DNA of 64,000 nucleotides from Ophioderma brevispina (taxonomy: Eukaryota; Echinodermata; Ophiuroidea; Amphilepidida; Ophiodermatidae). The notes beneath the pieces are model-generated. The model was not told the DNA's origin, ran no database searches, and was given only the letters and a program-made list of their open reading frames with translations. The DNA lies in the NCBI GenBank assembly GCA_023653785.1, contig JAMKCH010049418.1, positions 62,001 through 126,000 of the forward strand. The letters are read 5' to 3'. Made by a program: the position numbers and the translations under genes. This document shows, piece after piece, positions 62,301 to 64,000 of this stretch; position 1 is the stretch's first letter; each line of letters starts with the position of its first letter.

Positions 62301-64000
62301 ATGATTTACGGCACTCAAGATATCAATTATCGTATTATCCAGTACACTTGTTTAATTGGAATGGCATCAGTTGATGACCTAACTCTGATTTTAGGAAGAA
62401 GATGAAATACCGCGCGATTTCAATGTAGAGGAAATATTATGGTAAAAATGCGGAAAAAGAGAAGGATCCACTTTTATGACAATAGTAGGGAGGAAAAGTA
62501 TTTAAACCGGATGAACAAAAGTTGGTTCCTCCAAAACATTGTTGAGTAAAAACGGTCACAACCCTATATGTTGAGTAAGTGAGTAAAACCAAAGCAAGCC
62601 GACTAAGGTTTACCCAACAATGACTAGGTTTACCCAACAATGACTAAGGTTTACCCAACAATGACTAAGGTTTACCCAACAATGACTAAGGTTTACTCAA
62701 CTTTGACTAAGATTTACTAAACAGTAAGGGTGTGTCCTTTTTACTCAACATTGTATATATTCACAGGTTGCTGCTGCTTTTTTTTTTTAACGCCACTACA
62801 TAAAAACATTCTTTGGGTAGCGATGAATATGTCAATGTACTAGAAATAGAAAGAAGTCATGATATCCCCAACACAAACACAACACCAAATAAAAAAATCT
62901 ATTAATCTTCCTGCTATTTTTCAATCGTTGTCACTTGGCCACTGTCACATTTAGTGTGATACTTGATCATTAATTAAGTTCAGCAGTTCGAGGCATACAA
63001 GACAAGTTTGGTTGATGCATGCTTTTACACCACTATTATAATATAAACCGCTTTTTTGGGCAGCGATGTCTAAAATTATTTAACAACATCGTTGCAGTAT
63101 CTAACGCATTACAGTAAAATGAAATACTGACACCCCTCCCAAACCATTACACACAAACTCAAAAAAAACCACAAAAGACGAGACAATCTTCCTGCTATTT
63201 TAGACTCGTGTACTAACATTGTTCTCATTCGTTCGATATTGATCATTAACTTTAGTTCAGCGACATTCAGACAGTAAATTTAAGACTTCAGCAAAGCTTG
63301 CTCCCAGCTTCAAGCCGCAAAATACGAACAATCACGTTTTCCTTTTAATTCCGCTCTGTTTTAACTTGGCCCAGAAATGTCGTGTCTTTCCGTTACTCGT
63401 TTAGTTCATTAGTGCATTGAACCAAGATGCATTCCCGAGTGCCATTTTTACTCCTTTTAAAGATTTGATTGGTTAGTTGCGTATACTTCTTAAAATAATT
63501 AAATGGACTCTAAATTGTACCTTGTCTACCCCAAAGTGACTTGCTAATTCGATAGGGGTTCTATACCTAGATAACTGCCTCAGTGTGTGACAGTCAACGT
63601 CTGTAAGAATTCCTCTGTCGCATTCTGAGATCAAACCATTATGGCTTTGTTCGGGTGGCCCATTGCATTTACAGTGAGTGGTAAGAGGGTGATTTAAAGC
63701 AATCCATAAGACATATGATTTGGAAATTAAACTTGAAGAAGTTCACGTGATCATACTGAGCCATCACCAGAAAACAGACTTTTAACTACGGAAAAAGTTA
63801 GTACGTAAGGAATTTTTGACAGGGTCTTCAAAGATCTTGTGATTCTTAGAAATCCTTTTACGTTTTGGACAAACGGATTGGACAAAACTGCTGTTTTTAG
63901 ATTTTTTTCCTAACCTAAACTATGTATGTTTGGAGGCTTTAACACGCATTCGCCATACAAATTTCGAATAGACTAATGAGAACCGATACAATATTTGTCT
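59377..64000 (+). repeat. Large unit, copy 4 (runs off the window)
   Basis: Starts at 'cattcttttacattaag.gagtacggatatt' and follows copy 1 order to the window edge (equivalent to about 28.86 kb in copy 1). It is the copy closest to copy 1 by eye. It lacks the insertions seen at 25362, 40601 and 43393 in other copies and has lost about 0.1 kb around 61450. The ORFs at 61861-62236 overlap on both strands and are not conserved. Confidence 0.85.
62601..62725 (+). repeat. 21-bp minisatellite (regular) in unit copy 4
   Basis: About five units of 'gactaaggtttacccaacaat', nearly perfect (one lacks an A), then drifting to 'ttactcaactttgactaagatttacta'. Flanked on the left by 'ttgagtaagtgagtaaaacc', an inverted form of the right flank. 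Copies 1 and 3 hold degenerate versions at the same place. Confidence 0.9.

Noticed and set aside
62601..62725. CRISPR array
   Set aside because: The repeats are contiguous 21-bp units without unique spacers, in eukaryotic DNA. This is a minisatellite.

Overview
The window looks like intergenic, repeat-dominated animal DNA. It is AT-rich, with no operons and no intact host gene. Three broken non-LTR retrotransposons, several inverted-repeat (foldback/MITE-like) elements, long homopolymers, and a SINE-like sequence with the 'ATTTATATAGCGCC ... aaGCGCTTTAC ... GGGACTCGAACCC' pattern are present. From memory, that last pattern is common in marine deuterostomes, so an echinoderm, hemichordate or similar invertebrate is my guess. 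It is an inference only.

Layout. 1-23.9 kb is mostly unique-looking DNA with small dispersed repeats: a direct-repeat pair at 2.5/4.5 kb, the SINE-like element at 4.2 kb, a non-LTR reverse transcriptase remnant at 16.5-18.35 kb, a second direct-repeat pair at 18.6/19.9 kb, an inverted protein-like repeat at 21.0/21.5 kb, and a 21-bp minisatellite at 23.7 kb. From 23.9 kb to the window end the sequence is built around one large, apparently non-coding unit (core about 6.7 kb) in head-to-tail copies: copy 1 at 23916-31554, partial copy 2 at 36722-38452, copy 3 at 38661-43392 plus 54154-57700, and copy 4 from 59377 to beyond the window edge.

The copies are interrupted or separated by other elements. 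These are a 5.17-kb element with inverted ends (31555-36721) that contains a 493-bp MITE and a minus-strand CR1/L2-like reverse transcriptase remnant; a 10.76-kb element with 1.3-1.7-kb terminal inverted repeats (43393-54153) that splits copy 3; and a 0.94-kb palindrome (58040-58975) between copies 3 and 4. The 10.76-kb element is flanked by a TACTA duplication, and copies 1 and 4 keep the matching empty site. It carries a 3.8-kb non-LTR insertion (46450-50231) and several short protein-like segments on both strands that I cannot assign to a family.

The genes do not form a working system that I can identify. What stands out is nested mobile-element architecture. Copies 2 and 3 of the unit, and all reverse transcriptase remnants, carry many single-base indels. 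This may be real decay or residual long-read consensus error, and it limits every statement about coding capacity here.
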